Positions 20,196-29,033 of a DNA stretch of 37,575 bases are shown here, in pieces; position 1 is the first letter of the stretch; each line of letters opens with the position of its first letter. The notes under the pieces are model-generated. The model did not search any database and had not been told where the DNA came from. It worked only from the letters and a program-made list of their open reading frames with translations. Both the position numbers and the translations under genes were made by a program. Source of the stretch: an uncultured Gammaproteobacteria bacterium (lineage in GTDB: Bacteria; Pseudomonadota; Gammaproteobacteria; Steroidobacterales; Rariloculaceae); assembly GCA_913041665.1 (NCBI GenBank), contig CAJWKT010000009.1, positions 1 to 37,575 of the forward strand, in the 5' to 3' direction.

Positions 20196-21533
20196 GTGGC
20201 TAAGCTAGGTGCAGCGAATCCGGCATCCGTTCTGGGTGAAGCAACCCGCTCTGGGGATGTACGTCAACGCTTGCTGTTTTTGATTGGAGCGTTGGTGGTA
20301 TATCGTATCGGCACATTCATACCCGTTCCGGGAATCGATCCAGTTGCGTTAGATCAATTTTTTGAACAACAGTCCGGAACGATTCTTAGCATGTTTAACA
20401 TGTTTTCCGGTGGCGCATTAGAGCGTTTGTCAATATTTGCTTTGGGAATCATGCCGTACATTTCTGCATCCATTATTATGCAGATGGCGACCCATGTGGT
20501 GCCAACATTAGGTCAGTTACGGAAGGAAGGTGAAGCGGGAAGACGTAAAATTACTCAGTACACAAGATACGGTACGGTGATACTTTGTGCTTTTCAGTCT
20601 ACGGCAGCTGCCACGGCATTACAAAATCAGGGCATCGTAATTAATCCTGGGCCAAACTTTGTGCTAACTGCTGCCATAACGTTGGTCACAGGAACAATGT
20701 TCTTGATGTGGCTAGGCGAGCAAATCACTGAGCGTGGCATAGGTAACGGCATTTCTATGATCATACTAGCTAGCATCATATCGGGTTTGCCTTCGGCTAT
20801 TGGTGGTACTCTAGAGTTGGTAAATACGGGCGAAATGTCGGGCGCCGTGGCACTTATTCTCATCATTTTGATCCTGCTCGTGGTTTGGGGAGTGGTCTTC
20901 ATGGAGAGGGCGCAGCGACGTATAACGGTTAACTACGCAAAGCGTCAACAGGGGCGCCGTATGTATGCTGGTCAGACTAGTCATCTGCCTTTCAAAATTA
21001 ATATGGCAGGTGTCATTCCGCCTATTTTTGCTTCGAGTCTGATCTTGTTTCCTGCAACAGTGGCAAGTTGGTTTGGCACTAGCCAAGCGGTTTCTGGGCT
21101 ACAACGTATCGCAGCGAGTCTTTCTCCTGGGCAACCGATCTATATACTCATATACGCGTCATTAATCATCTTTTTCTGTTTTTTCTATACAGCGCTTGTT
21201 TTTAATTCACGGGAGACGGCAGATAACCTTAAGCGTTCGGGCGCTTTTATACCCGGTATCCGACCGGGTCAGCAGACCGCGGAATACATAGATAAGGTTC
21301 TCACGCGTTTGACTTTCTGGGGCGCAATGTACATTACCGCCGTTTGTTTGTTGCCGGAGTTTATGATTTTGAATTTCCGTGTGCCTTTTTACTTTGGTGG
21401 TACATCGATATTGATCGTTGTTGTGGTATCCATGGATTTCATGTCACAAATGCAGGCCCACATGATGAGCCATCAATATGAGGGTCTTTTGAAAAAGGCA
21501 AATCTTCGTGGAGGATATGGACGGGCGAGCTAA
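20196..21533 (+). CDS. secY: protein translocase subunit SecY
   Basis: Channel-forming subunit of the SecYEG translocon in the inner membrane. 445 residues (E. coli 443). GTG start at 20196 with AAGGGGA at 20183-20189. Ten hydrophobic segments are visible, starting with [14 protein letters not shown] and ending before the cytoplasmic tail [16 protein letters not shown]. The plug-side motif IPVPGID, the segment [15 protein letters not shown], the ribosome-binding loop with [10 protein letters not shown], and the loop [18 protein letters not shown] are conserved. Confidence 0.98.
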   Translation: MAKLGAANPASVLGEATRSGDVRQRLLFLIGALVVYRIGTFIPVPGIDPVALDQFFEQQSGTILSMFNMFSGGALERLSIFALGIMPYISASIIMQMATHVVPTLGQLRKEGEAGRRKITQYTRYGTVILCAFQSTAAATALQNQGIVINPGPNFVLTAAITLVTGTMFLMWLGEQITERGIGNGISMIILASIISGLPSAIGGTLELVNTGEMSGAVALILIILILLVVWGVVFMERAQRRITVNYAKRQQGRRMYAGQTSHLPFKINMAGVIPPIFASSLILFPATVASWFGTSQAVSGLQRIAASLSPGQPIYILIYASLIIFFCFFYTALVFNSRETADNLKRSGAFIPGIRPGQQTAEYIDKVLTRLTFWGAMYITAVCLLPEFMILNFRVPFYFGGTSILIVVVVSMDFMSQMQAHMMSHQYEGLLKKANLRGGYGRAS

Positions 21534-21556
21534 AGCGCGGCGCGGAGAATGAAATT

Positions 21557-21670
21557 ATGAAAGTTAGAGCATCTGTAAAGAAAATCTGTCGGAATTGTAA
21601 AATAGTTCGGCGCAAGGGTGTGGTCAGGGTCCTCTGTTCGAACCCGCGTCACAAACAGCGGCAGGGCTAA
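21557..21670 (+). CDS. rpmJ: 50S ribosomal protein L36, zinc-binding form
   Basis: Smallest ribosomal protein, 37 residues (E. coli 38), beginning [15 protein letters not shown] and ending KQRQG. The zinc ribbon ligands C11, C14, C27 and H32 are all present, so it is the C+ form. ATG at 21557 with GGAGA at 21544-21548. Its place between secY and rpsM is the standard one. Too small for default gene-length cut-offs but certain. Confidence 0.96.
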   Translation: MKVRASVKKICRNCKIVRRKGVVRVLCSNPRHKQRQG

Positions 21671-21687
21671 GGGCGGGGAGAATATTT

Positions 21688-22044
21688 ATGGCACGTATAG
21701 TTGGAATAAATGTTCCTGATGCCAAGGATGTAGATATTGCATTGACTCACATTTATGGCGTTGGGCGTAGTCTTGCCCGGCAAGCATGTCACGCTGCTGG
21801 CGTGGATCCTGCTACTAAGGTTAAAGACTTGAGTGAGCCAGAGATAGTCAAACTGCGAGATGTGATCAACAAATTTAATATAGAAGGTGATTTACGGCGC
21901 GAGATCGCAATGAATATTAAGCGGCTTATGGATCTTGGTTCGTATAGAGGTATACGACATAGGCGAGGTTTGCCGACTCGTGGTCAGCGGACGCGCACCA
22001 ATGCACGTTGTCGAAAAGGTCCCAAGCGACCCATGAGGAAATAG
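21688..22044 (+). CDS. rpsM: 30S ribosomal protein S13
   Basis: Head protein forming intersubunit bridges and touching P-site tRNA through its C-terminal tail. 118 residues, equal to E. coli. GGGGAG at 21675-21680 precedes the ATG. Conserved [11 protein letters not shown] and [23 protein letters not shown] tail. In E. coli the S4-binding pseudoknot lies in the leader before this gene; here only 17 bases separate it from rpmJ. Confidence 0.97.
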   Translation: MARIVGINVPDAKDVDIALTHIYGVGRSLARQACHAAGVDPATKVKDLSEPEIVKLRDVINKFNIEGDLRREIAMNIKRLMDLGSYRGIRHRRGLPTRGQRTRTNARCRKGPKRPMRK

Positions 22045-22061
22045 GAGTTTAAAAGAAAATT

Positions 22062-22448
22062 ATGGCCCAGCCGACTCGTACAAAACGAAAGGAAAGGCGT
22101 CAAATTCTTGATGCTATAGCGCACATTCATGCGTCATTTAACAATACCATTATCACGATAACAGATAGGCAGGGTAATGCTCTTAGTTGGGCAACAGCTG
22201 GTGGTTGTGGATTCCGTGGTTCTCGAAAAAGTACCCCTTTTGCCGCACAAGTGGCTGCTGAACGTGCGGGTACGGCGGCAATGGGTTATGGCGTGAAGAA
22301 TCTAGAGGTACGTGTAAAGGGGCCTGGCCCAGGTAGAGAGTCCGCTGTGCGCGCACTAAATTCAGTTGGTTTCAGGATCACGCAAATCGAAGACGTGACC
22401 CCAATACCACATAATGGGTGTCGCCCTCCAAAGCGACGCCGGGTGTAA
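22062..22448 (+). CDS. rpsK: 30S ribosomal protein S11
   Basis: Platform protein near the E-site codon. 128 residues (E. coli 129). Conserved [28 protein letters not shown] and the end [15 protein letters not shown], in which the Asn-Gly pair is the site of isoaspartate formation known in E. coli S11. Confidence 0.97.
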   Translation: MAQPTRTKRKERRQILDAIAHIHASFNNTIITITDRQGNALSWATAGGCGFRGSRKSTPFAAQVAAERAGTAAMGYGVKNLEVRVKGPGPGRESAVRALNSVGFRITQIEDVTPIPHNGCRPPKRRRV

Positions 22449-22460
22449 TTGGAATTTATT

Positions 22461-23081
22461 ATGGCGAGATATATAGGTCCAACATGCAAACTTGCCCGCC
22501 GTGAGGGCACTGATTTGTTTCTTAAGAGTGGCGTTAAGCCACTTGAGTCAAAGTGTAAATTAGAGGTGCCTCCGGGTGGCCCAGGCCAGCGGCGTACACG
22601 CTTATCGGACTATGGGTTACAGCTTCGGGAGAAGCAAAAGCTTCGCCGAATGTACGGGGTGCTGGAACGTCAATTTCGCAACTACTATAAAAAAGCTGCG
22701 AAGGGTAAAGGTTCTACGGGAGAGAATCTCCTTCGAATGCTGGAGTCCCGTTTAGATAATGTGGTTTATCGAATGGGTTTTGCGTCAACACGAGCAGAGG
22801 CACGTCAACTCGTGAACCATAAGGGAATTTTAGTAAACGAAAGGACTGTAAATATACCTTCCTATCAGTTGAAGGTGGGCGATAAAGTGGAGGTGCGCAA
22901 TCGTGCGAAGGAGCAAATGAGGATTAGGTCCGCATTAGATATCGCTACGCAGGTTGGTTTTCCAGAGTGGGTTGATGTTGACGACAAAAAAATGGAGGGA
23001 TTGCTGAAAGCTCTGCCAGAGCGGGACGAAATTCTCCATGATATTAATGAGAATTTGGTGGTAGAGCTCTACTCAAAGTAA
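22461..23081 (+). CDS. rpsD: 30S ribosomal protein S4
   Basis: Primary 16S-binding protein, accuracy factor, and in E. coli the repressor of the alpha operon. From the ATG at 22461 it has 206 residues, equal to E. coli, starting [20 protein letters not shown] four codons upstream is less likely. The S4 RNA-binding domain is visible as [19 protein letters not shown] onward. The four-cysteine zinc knuckle of some bacteria is absent. Confidence 0.97.
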   Translation: MARYIGPTCKLARREGTDLFLKSGVKPLESKCKLEVPPGGPGQRRTRLSDYGLQLREKQKLRRMYGVLERQFRNYYKKAAKGKGSTGENLLRMLESRLDNVVYRMGFASTRAEARQLVNHKGILVNERTVNIPSYQLKVGDKVEVRNRAKEQMRIRSALDIATQVGFPEWVDVDDKKMEGLLKALPERDEILHDINENLVVELYSK

Positions 23082-23097
23082 TGTGAGGTTAATTTAG

Positions 23098-24114
23098 ATG
23101 CAGCAGGAAATAATGTCAGAATTTTTGAGGCCCAGGGGAGTTAAAATTCAACCCCTTGGTGCTAATCGAGCGAAAATAACCGTAGAGCCTTTTGAGAGGG
23201 GATTCGGTCATACTTTAGGTAATGCTTTAAGGCGAATTTTATTATCTTCGATGCCAGGAGCAGCTATCGTAGAGGCAGAAATTGAAGGAGTGTTGCACGA
23301 ATATACAAGCATCCAGGGCATTCAAGAGGATGTGGTCGATATATTATTAAATCTAAAGAAAGTAGCTATAAGGATGCATAATAGAAATGAGGCCGAACTT
23401 TCTCTTTCCAAGGCAGGGCCTGGACCCGCTACGGCCGGTGACATTGTTTGCGATCACGACATCGAAATCGTTAATCCCAGTTTAGTAATTGCGAATTTAA
23501 CTGACATTGGAGAAATTAGAGTTTTTCTGAAGGTCGTTAAAGGACGTGGCTACCAGCCGGCTGTGAATCAAGCTACGTTCGAAGAGCCGACACGGTCTAT
23601 TGGGAAATTACAGCTGGATGCGTCATTTAGCCCAGTTCGTCGTGTTACCTATAATGTGGAAAGCGCGAGAGTTGAGCAGCGGACGGACCTCGATAAACTC
23701 ATAATTGACATAGAAACCAATGGAACAATCGATCCAGAAGAAGCCATCCGGCATGCAGGTGGGATCCTCAAAAATCAGCTAGAAGTATTTGTAGATTTAC
23801 AGAGTGAAGATGATATAGGGGATGGGCAAGACGAAGTTCAGGTTGATGCGATTTTGTTGCGTCCTGTGGACGAACTGGAACTTACGGTTCGTTCAGCGAA
23901 CTGCTTAAAATCGGAGGATATCAACTATATAGGGGATCTTGTTCAGCGAACTGAGGTGGAGCTATTGCGCACGCCCAACCTTGGTAGAAAATCCCTGACA
24001 GAGATCAAAGAAGTGCTTGATTCGCATAATCTAGCGCTTGGTACTCGTCTTGAGAATTGGCCACCAGTGACCCTGCAAAAAGAGCAGGAACTGCTGTCAG
24101 AAGAAATCCTTTGA
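23098..24114 (+). CDS. rpoA: RNA polymerase alpha subunit
   Basis: Alpha subunit, dimerising to seed core polymerase assembly and contacting UP elements and activators. 338 residues (E. coli 329). N-terminal domain has [25 protein letters not shown]. The C-terminal domain carries VRSANCLK, with the arginine and asparagine equivalent to E. coli R265 and N268 for DNA contact, and [16 protein letters not shown]. The extra residues lie in the interdomain linker and C-terminal tail. Start at 23098 preferred over ATG 23113 because it matches the family N-terminus and has GAGGT upstream. Confidence 0.98.
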   Translation: MQQEIMSEFLRPRGVKIQPLGANRAKITVEPFERGFGHTLGNALRRILLSSMPGAAIVEAEIEGVLHEYTSIQGIQEDVVDILLNLKKVAIRMHNRNEAELSLSKAGPGPATAGDIVCDHDIEIVNPSLVIANLTDIGEIRVFLKVVKGRGYQPAVNQATFEEPTRSIGKLQLDASFSPVRRVTYNVESARVEQRTDLDKLIIDIETNGTIDPEEAIRHAGGILKNQLEVFVDLQSEDDIGDGQDEVQVDAILLRPVDELELTVRSANCLKSEDINYIGDLVQRTEVELLRTPNLGRKSLTEIKEVLDSHNLALGTRLENWPPVTLQKEQELLSEEIL

Positions 24115-24133
24115 TTGTTTTGGAGAGTTTAGA

Positions 24134-24508
24134 ATGCGGCACCGAAAATCTGGGCGAAGACTGGGAAGAAATTCAGCCCATCGCAAGGCGATGTATCGGA
24201 ATATGGCCGCTTCCCTAATGAGGCATGAGACAATTAGGACGACCTTGCCTAAGGCGAAGGAATTGCGTCGGGTGGTAGAGCCACTGATTACTTTGGCGAA
24301 AGATGACCAGGTATCGAAGCGGCGACTTGCATTTTCCAGATTGCGCGATGAAGTAGCAGTGGGCAAACTTTTTAATGAGCTTGGCCCGCGGTTTAAGGAT
24401 CGGCCGGGGGGGTACTTGCGGATACTGAAAATTGGACGCCGGCCAGGTGATGCGGCACCTATGGCCCTTGTTCAACTACTTGATCAGCCTGAGATGGAAT
24501 CCAGTTGA
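24134..24508 (+). CDS. rplQ: 50S ribosomal protein L17
   Basis: Large-subunit protein near the tunnel exit. 124 residues (E. coli 127). Starts [24 protein letters not shown]. Last gene of the alpha block. The 88 bases to the facing gene at 24597 contain no terminator hairpin that I could recognise. Confidence 0.97.
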   Translation: MRHRKSGRRLGRNSAHRKAMYRNMAASLMRHETIRTTLPKAKELRRVVEPLITLAKDDQVSKRRLAFSRLRDEVAVGKLFNELGPRFKDRPGGYLRILKIGRRPGDAAPMALVQLLDQPEMESS

Positions 24509-24596
24509 TTGCACATTCTCCTTTGGCTACTTGCCCAATAATCTTCTCGGTTGCCGGGCTGAAGGATCCCTTTTTGAAGGCTAGATTTGCAGAGTA

Positions 24597-25307
24597 TTAG
24601 ATTTTTTTTCGCAAGCGTAAGCGTACCCGTAATCTTCGTAAGGTGAGTTTCTGCCATATAATTCTGACCAATCGGGCGACGCGTTCCTCAGGGAGTGGGT
24701 TATAGATTTTAGCGTCAGCAGGCGAAAGGTTTTCGAAACGCCGTTGGTATTTAAGTTTGATCCATGCGTTATAGTCCGCTTGCGCTATCCTCTTAAAAGC
24801 CCACCGATTCCACCAGCTATATCGGTCCTTTCTGAGGAGGTGGGCGGTCCCAAAATCGATTACATAGGGTTGTTCGCCCTGAGTTACTAGAATGTTATCC
24901 TTGCGCTTTAAGTCGCCATGGGCAACACCTGCTTGATGCATTTTTTTTACAGTGGTGAGAAGGTCCTTAAAGAATTTATCTCGATCTTGAAGCTTGGTTT
25001 CGTATTTGCGAAATGTTTGTCCTTGAAGATGCTCTAGGAGTAAATATTTCTTGTCAATGAGTCCGAGACATTTAGGAATTCCAGGAACATCAAGTAAGTA
25101 TTGATATACTGAAAATTCTCTGCGAATTGTAGCTTCGCGAAGACGTCGAAAAGGAAAGTTTCCATGGGCACGCTTTAGAGCAAAATTTCCAAAGGGGCTT
25201 TTATAGAAATCAATTGAAGCTTGGTAGCCCTTACCCAATGGTTTTCCTGAAGAATCAAGTTCAGCACGAAGCCAAGATCTGAGTTGTTCTAAATTTTTTG
25301 ATTCCAT
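24597..25307 (-). CDS. small protein-kinase-fold protein
   Basis: Predicted cytoplasmic protein of 236 residues with the core of the eukaryotic-like kinase fold: a glycine-rich stretch (GKPLGKG, 21-27), an ALK lysine at 45, a candidate helix-C glutamate at 64, the catalytic loop HGDLKRKDN (H130, D132, N138) and DFG at 151-153. The HGD wording and small size recall the Kdo kinase/WaaP and RIO-like groups, which phosphorylate lipopolysaccharide sugars or proteins; substrate cannot be told from sequence. The C-terminus is strongly basic (RRLRVRLRLRKKI), perhaps for membrane or nucleic-acid contact. It is last in a minus-strand set, six bases after the methyltransferase gene, with no ribosome site of its own, so coupling is likely. 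Confidence 0.8.
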   Translation of the reverse strand: MESKNLEQLRSWLRAELDSSGKPLGKGYQASIDFYKSPFGNFALKRAHGNFPFRRLREATIRREFSVYQYLLDVPGIPKCLGLIDKKYLLLEHLQGQTFRKYETKLQDRDKFFKDLLTTVKKMHQAGVAHGDLKRKDNILVTQGEQPYVIDFGTAHLLRKDRYSWWNRWAFKRIAQADYNAWIKLKYQRRFENLSPADAKIYNPLPEERVARLVRIIWQKLTLRRLRVRLRLRKKI

Positions 25308-25313
25308 AGTTAA

Positions 25314-25904
25314 TCAATAAAGCTTCCGCGAAATCAATATAAGGCAGCATAGAACAAATAAAGCGATTACAGGTTCCCCATTATTCTTCAAACTTTTTAT
25401 GAAGGACCATTTCCCAGAGCTGGCTAACTTAACTTTAGCAAGCTTTGGTATTAGCGCTGGTACCCTCTCAGACCAGCTTTTCCATAGAGGGCCAAATAAT
25501 TTGTATAGCTTCCTATCTTCGTATTCAATAGCCGACGGATAGTAGAAAAAGAAAAACAGTAGCGCTAGAGGGGCAGACCAAAAGTTTCCAGAAGAAATTG
25601 AAAAACCTAATATAATTAATATGTTACCAGAATACAAAGGATGCCGAACAAGAGCGTAAGGGCCTGTTATTGCAAGTTCCGTATTTTTCATAATGTAACC
25701 ACTCGCAAATAATCGCAATATTATTCCTGCCAACATAAGAGGCATACTCGCCGAAAATAACAATAGGGTTGGTTGTGCAATAGAGGTAAAAAGAATAATT
25801 AGCACTATCGCTAGAAATTGCCGGGAGGTTTCGTGATAGCGTAGTTCTCTAAACATATGGGGAAAGCCATGAAGCGGCGGCAAATCTTGCGTGCGATGCG
25901 ACAT
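25314..25904 (-). CDS. ICMT/PEMT-type membrane methyltransferase
   Basis: 196-residue membrane protein of the isoprenylcysteine/phospholipid methyltransferase fold. The signature GPYALVRHPLYSGN (81-94) and the downstream IEYEDRKLYKLFG with a following WKSWSERVPALIP are the S-adenosylmethionine-binding parts of the family. Hydrophobic segments lie near 29-50, 54-71, 94-124 (two) and 178-193; the last is an added helix after the usual C-terminus. The methyl acceptor is unknown: bacterial members include phospholipid and small-molecule methyltransferases. AAGGA lies about six bases before the ATG. It sits 19 bases after pepQ and six before the kinase-like gene. Confidence 0.8.
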   Translation of the reverse strand: MSHRTQDLPPLHGFPHMFRELRYHETSRQFLAIVLIILFTSIAQPTLLLFSASMPLMLAGIILRLFASGYIMKNTELAITGPYALVRHPLYSGNILIILGFSISSGNFWSAPLALLFFFFYYPSAIEYEDRKLYKLFGPLWKSWSERVPALIPKLAKVKLASSGKWSFIKSLKNNGEPVIALFVLCCLILISRKLY

Positions 25905-25923
25905 TAGGGTTCCTTGTCTTTAT

Positions 25924-27279
25924 CTAAAAAGCACTTACTGTATTCATAGAAGGCAAAAATTGTCGTGTTAAATTGCAAACTTTGGAGGTAGTAACAACAA
26001 TGTTATCTTCGATTCTAACACCTCCAAAAGGTATGAATTCCTCTATTAGATCCCAATTAATATGCTTTTTGTGGGTGGACTCAGAAAGCTTTTTTAATAG
26101 CATTGGAATAAAATAAATTCCAGGCTCAATCGTTAAAACGAATCCAGGTTCGAGAACCCGAGTTAGGCGTAGGTGGGGATGTTTAGCGGGCGGGGATCGC
26201 AGAGCCCCGTTCGGCGTCTTTTGGTGACCTCCAGTATCATGAACTTGGAGACCCAATAAGTGGCCCAGACCATGAGGAAAAAAAGTATGCGTGATGCCTG
26301 TTTCATAAGCCTGAGCTGCACTACAAAACACAAATTTCTGTTTTGAGAGAATTTCTGCTACCAATCTGTGGGCTTGATCATTTAACTCGACGAAGTCGGT
26401 TCCTTTTACTGCTTGGGAGCACAAAAGTTGCTGTATGGAATCCACGGCAGTTATCAATTTTTGAAATCTAAGACTTTGGGAACACCAAGTACGCGTGATG
26501 TCTGATGCGTAGCCATTGAATTGGGCACCGACGTCCAGTAGGAGAGAATGAATTTCTATTGGGGATCTTTGGTTTAGATTTTGGTAGTGAAGAATGGAAG
26601 CATGCTCGTTAAGAGCAACAACACTTGGGTAAGGAAGTTCTGTTTCGCGCTGATTGGTAGCAGCGCAGTAGACGTGATTGATATGAAATTCCGATACCTC
26701 CAATGGAAAAGTTTTTTGTACAGCAATGTGTCCTTGGGCTGCGATCTGGTTAGCATATTCTATGCACTTAATTTCGTAATCGGTTTTAAATGCTCGGAAG
26801 TAGTTCAATTCGTTTAATAGTCTAGAATCATTAAAGGCGGTACAGTCACCAGTGTTATCGGCGTCGGGTCCAATAAAAGCCTGTTTCATTTTTGTAGGTG
26901 TTATCATTTTCAACGCATCATCCGATGTTTCAGCAATTTGAATATTGAAATGTTGCACCCAGTGATCTTCGGGATCCAGTATGGTTTCCTGCCAGTAATT
27001 CTCGGGTTGTACGTAAACCAGTAACGGCTTTTCGGTAGGCGTAAGTTTTAAAATACAGCCAGGGTTTTGAGTTAGAGGGACCCAAGCATTAAAATAAGGC
27101 TCAACCGAATAGGGATAGCTGAGGTCGCTCCTGCCGATCTGCTGCTGGTTTCCAGCTAAAATCACCATACTATCGTAGCCAGTCTTTTCCAGTGCATTTT
27201 CGAGGCGCTCATTCAGCGTATCTAAATGATGAGAAAATAATGTTGAGAGAGAGGCTGGCGCTAGGTGTTTTGTTGACAT
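25924..27279 (-). CDS. pepQ: Xaa-Pro dipeptidase
   Basis: Cytoplasmic M24-family metallopeptidase that splits dipeptides with C-terminal proline. 451 residues (E. coli PepQ 443) and co-linear with it. The five metal ligands are D249, D260, H336, E385 and E424, in LLLDVG, YASDITRT, FFPHGLGH, LTIEPG and VRIEDN. The N-terminal domain contains YPYSVEPYFNAWVPLT, typical of PepQ rather than aminopeptidase P. Some close relatives hydrolyse organophosphate esters as a side activity, so that is possible but unshown. First gene of a minus-strand set of three; a promoter candidate lies at 27341-27369. Confidence 0.93.
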   Translation of the reverse strand: MSTKHLAPASLSTLFSHHLDTLNERLENALEKTGYDSMVILAGNQQQIGRSDLSYPYSVEPYFNAWVPLTQNPGCILKLTPTEKPLLVYVQPENYWQETILDPEDHWVQHFNIQIAETSDDALKMITPTKMKQAFIGPDADNTGDCTAFNDSRLLNELNYFRAFKTDYEIKCIEYANQIAAQGHIAVQKTFPLEVSEFHINHVYCAATNQRETELPYPSVVALNEHASILHYQNLNQRSPIEIHSLLLDVGAQFNGYASDITRTWCSQSLRFQKLITAVDSIQQLLCSQAVKGTDFVELNDQAHRLVAEILSKQKFVFCSAAQAYETGITHTFFPHGLGHLLGLQVHDTGGHQKTPNGALRSPPAKHPHLRLTRVLEPGFVLTIEPGIYFIPMLLKKLSESTHKKHINWDLIEEFIPFGGVRIEDNIVVTTSKVCNLTRQFLPSMNTVSAF

Positions 27280-27300
27280 TTGAGGGTTAATTTTTTAAAT
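27273..27300 (+). promoter_or_regulatory. possible promoter of the ggt-trpS pair
   Basis: TTGACA at 27273-27278 and TTAAAT at 27295-27300 are spaced by 16 bases. The -35 overlaps the pepQ start codon region on the other strand, so the perfect hexamer may be a coincidence of the Met-Ser-Thr codons. It would give a leader of about 68 bases. Confidence 0.4.
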
Positions 27301-27340
27301 GACATACGTATTTTGGTTAACACATTGTCCGATCTCAGGA

Positions 27341-27369
27341 ATAATAGACGGTCTATCACTGCGTACCAA
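27341..27369 (-). promoter_or_regulatory. possible promoter of pepQ
   Basis: On the minus strand, TTGGTA (27369-27364) and TATTAT (27346-27341) are separated by 17 bases, with four and five matches to the sigma70 hexamers. Transcription would start near 27334, about 55 bases before the pepQ start, running against the ggt transcript. Confidence 0.5.
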
Positions 27370-27374
27370 GCTCA

Positions 27375-29024
27375 ATGGATAAGTCCTTTAGTAAATATTT
27401 TTCTACCCGCTCAGTCGTTATGGCGAACAATGGCATGGTCGCCACAAGCCAGCCTCTTGCTACAGAGATTGCCGTAGAGATTTTGAAAAAGGGCGGCACT
27501 GCTATTGATGCTGCTATATCTGCCAACGCTGCGCTGGGATTAATGGAGCCCACAGGCGCTGGGATTGGTGGCGATTTATTTGCGATTGTCTGGGATGCAA
27601 GTGAAGGGAAATTGCATGGCTTGAATGCTAGCGGTAGGGCTCCGAAAAGCTTGCAGTTAGAGCAACTCAGGGAACTCTGTGTCGATGCGATTCCAGAACA
27701 TGGGCCGCTCTCAGTTAGTGTTCCTGGTGCAGTAGATGGATGGTTTGTATTACATAAACGATTTGGTCGACTGTCCATGGAAGAGATTCTGGCACCTGCG
27801 ATTGAGTACGCCAAAAAAGGGTTTCCGGTAACCGAGATGATTGCGGGTGAATGGTCAAAGAGTGCTGATAATCTTCATTATTTTCCAGGATTTTCAGAGC
27901 TTTTTATGCCGGGAGGACGCTCCCCTACCGTCGGTGAGGTTTTCAAAAATCCACGACTTGGAGAGACGTATAGTATCTTGGCGAGTGATGGACGCGACGC
28001 CTTTTATAGTGGAGACATAGCCCGAGGGATCCATGATTACATGCACGCTAACGGGGGTTATCTTAGCTACGAAGATTTTGCTAGCCATCAATCTGATTGG
28101 GTCAAGCCTGTGTCGACAAACTATCGAGGTCATGAGGTTTGGGAATTGCCGCCAAACGGCCAAGGCATTGCTGTGTTGCAGATGCTGAACATACTTGAAG
28201 CATATGACTTAAAAAAAATGGAATTTGGCAGCCCACAGTATCTTCATCTTTTAATAGAGGCCAAGAAGCTTGCTTTTGAGGATCGTGCTCGCTATTACGC
28301 GGATCCGGAGTTCAGTGAAATACCCGTGGATAAACTGATATCCAAACAATACGCAGCTAGCAGGCGCGCGCTAATTAATACCGAACGAGCTTCGCATACA
28401 TTATCTTATGGAGATCCTGAAATGCTGGCGCACGGCGACACCGTCTATCTTACGGCAGCAGATAGTGCAGGGAATATGGTGTCTCTTATTCAAAGCAACT
28501 ATAGAGGCATGGGATCGGGGATGACTATCGCTAGTCTGGGCTTTGGCTTGCAAAATCGTGGTGAATTATTCAGTCTCGAAACTGGCCACCCTAACGTATA
28601 TGCACCCGGAAAAAGGCCATTTCACACGATTATTCCAGCTTTTGTTACGAAAGACGATGGATCATTATTAACTTTTGGTGTTATGGGCGCTGACATGCAA
28701 CCCCAAGGCCAGGTACAAATATTGGTCAACTTGATTGACTTTGGAATGAACCTCCAAGAAGCTGGTGATGCGCCGCGCATTCGTCACAATGGGTCTTCAA
28801 GCCCAACGGGAGATACTATGAGTGATGGCGGCACGGTTTTATTCGAATCCGGATTTAAACCAGATGTAATTGATGCTCTGGAGGGGTACGGCCATCGGAA
28901 GGGGCACAATGAGGATGGTGAGAGCGCCTTTGGTGGCTATCAGGCAATTCTCTGGGAAAAAGATCAGGGTGTTTATCTGGGTGCTTCAGAATCAAGAAAA
29001 GATGGTCATGCGGCGGGTTATTGA
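27375..29024 (+). CDS. ggt: gamma-glutamyltransferase-like Ntn hydrolase
   Basis: 549-residue member of the gamma-glutamyltranspeptidase family, which self-cleaves and then attacks gamma-glutamyl bonds such as that of glutathione. The predicted nucleophile is T356 in HGDTVYL, giving a small subunit of about 194 residues. Family blocks GGTAIDAAISANAALGLMEP, GAGIGGDLF, VPGAVDGW and PGKRPFHTIIPA are present. There is no signal peptide, and FGVMGADMQPQGQVQ and the substrate loop resemble the cytoplasmic YwrD-type branch rather than periplasmic E. coli Ggt. True substrate is therefore uncertain; acylase activity is possible. No clear ribosome site at 27375; ATG 27420 is an alternative. trpS starts nine bases after its stop. 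Confidence 0.85.
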   Translation: MDKSFSKYFSTRSVVMANNGMVATSQPLATEIAVEILKKGGTAIDAAISANAALGLMEPTGAGIGGDLFAIVWDASEGKLHGLNASGRAPKSLQLEQLRELCVDAIPEHGPLSVSVPGAVDGWFVLHKRFGRLSMEEILAPAIEYAKKGFPVTEMIAGEWSKSADNLHYFPGFSELFMPGGRSPTVGEVFKNPRLGETYSILASDGRDAFYSGDIARGIHDYMHANGGYLSYEDFASHQSDWVKPVSTNYRGHEVWELPPNGQGIAVLQMLNILEAYDLKKMEFGSPQYLHLLIEAKKLAFEDRARYYADPEFSEIPVDKLISKQYAASRRALINTERASHTLSYGDPEMLAHGDTVYLTAADSAGNMVSLIQSNYRGMGSGMTIASLGFGLQNRGELFSLETGHPNVYAPGKRPFHTIIPAFVTKDDGSLLTFGVMGADMQPQGQVQILVNLIDFGMNLQEAGDAPRIRHNGSSSPTGDTMSDGGTVLFESGFKPDVIDALEGYGHRKGHNEDGESAFGGYQAILWEKDQGVYLGASESRKDGHAAGY

Positions 29025-29033
29025 GGATTTTGG

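Noticed and set aside
24509-24596. Terminator between rplQ and the facing kinase-like gene
   Set aside because: There are short inverted matches around GGATCC, but no stable stem followed by a T run on either strand.
24597-27279. Three-gene minus-strand set as a defence island
   Set aside because: pepQ is a metabolic peptidase and no nuclease, toxin or mobile gene is nearby.
27280-27477. Plus-strand 65-codon frame between pepQ and ggt
   Set aside because: Runs into ggt in another frame and has no conserved feature; the space is better explained by promoters.
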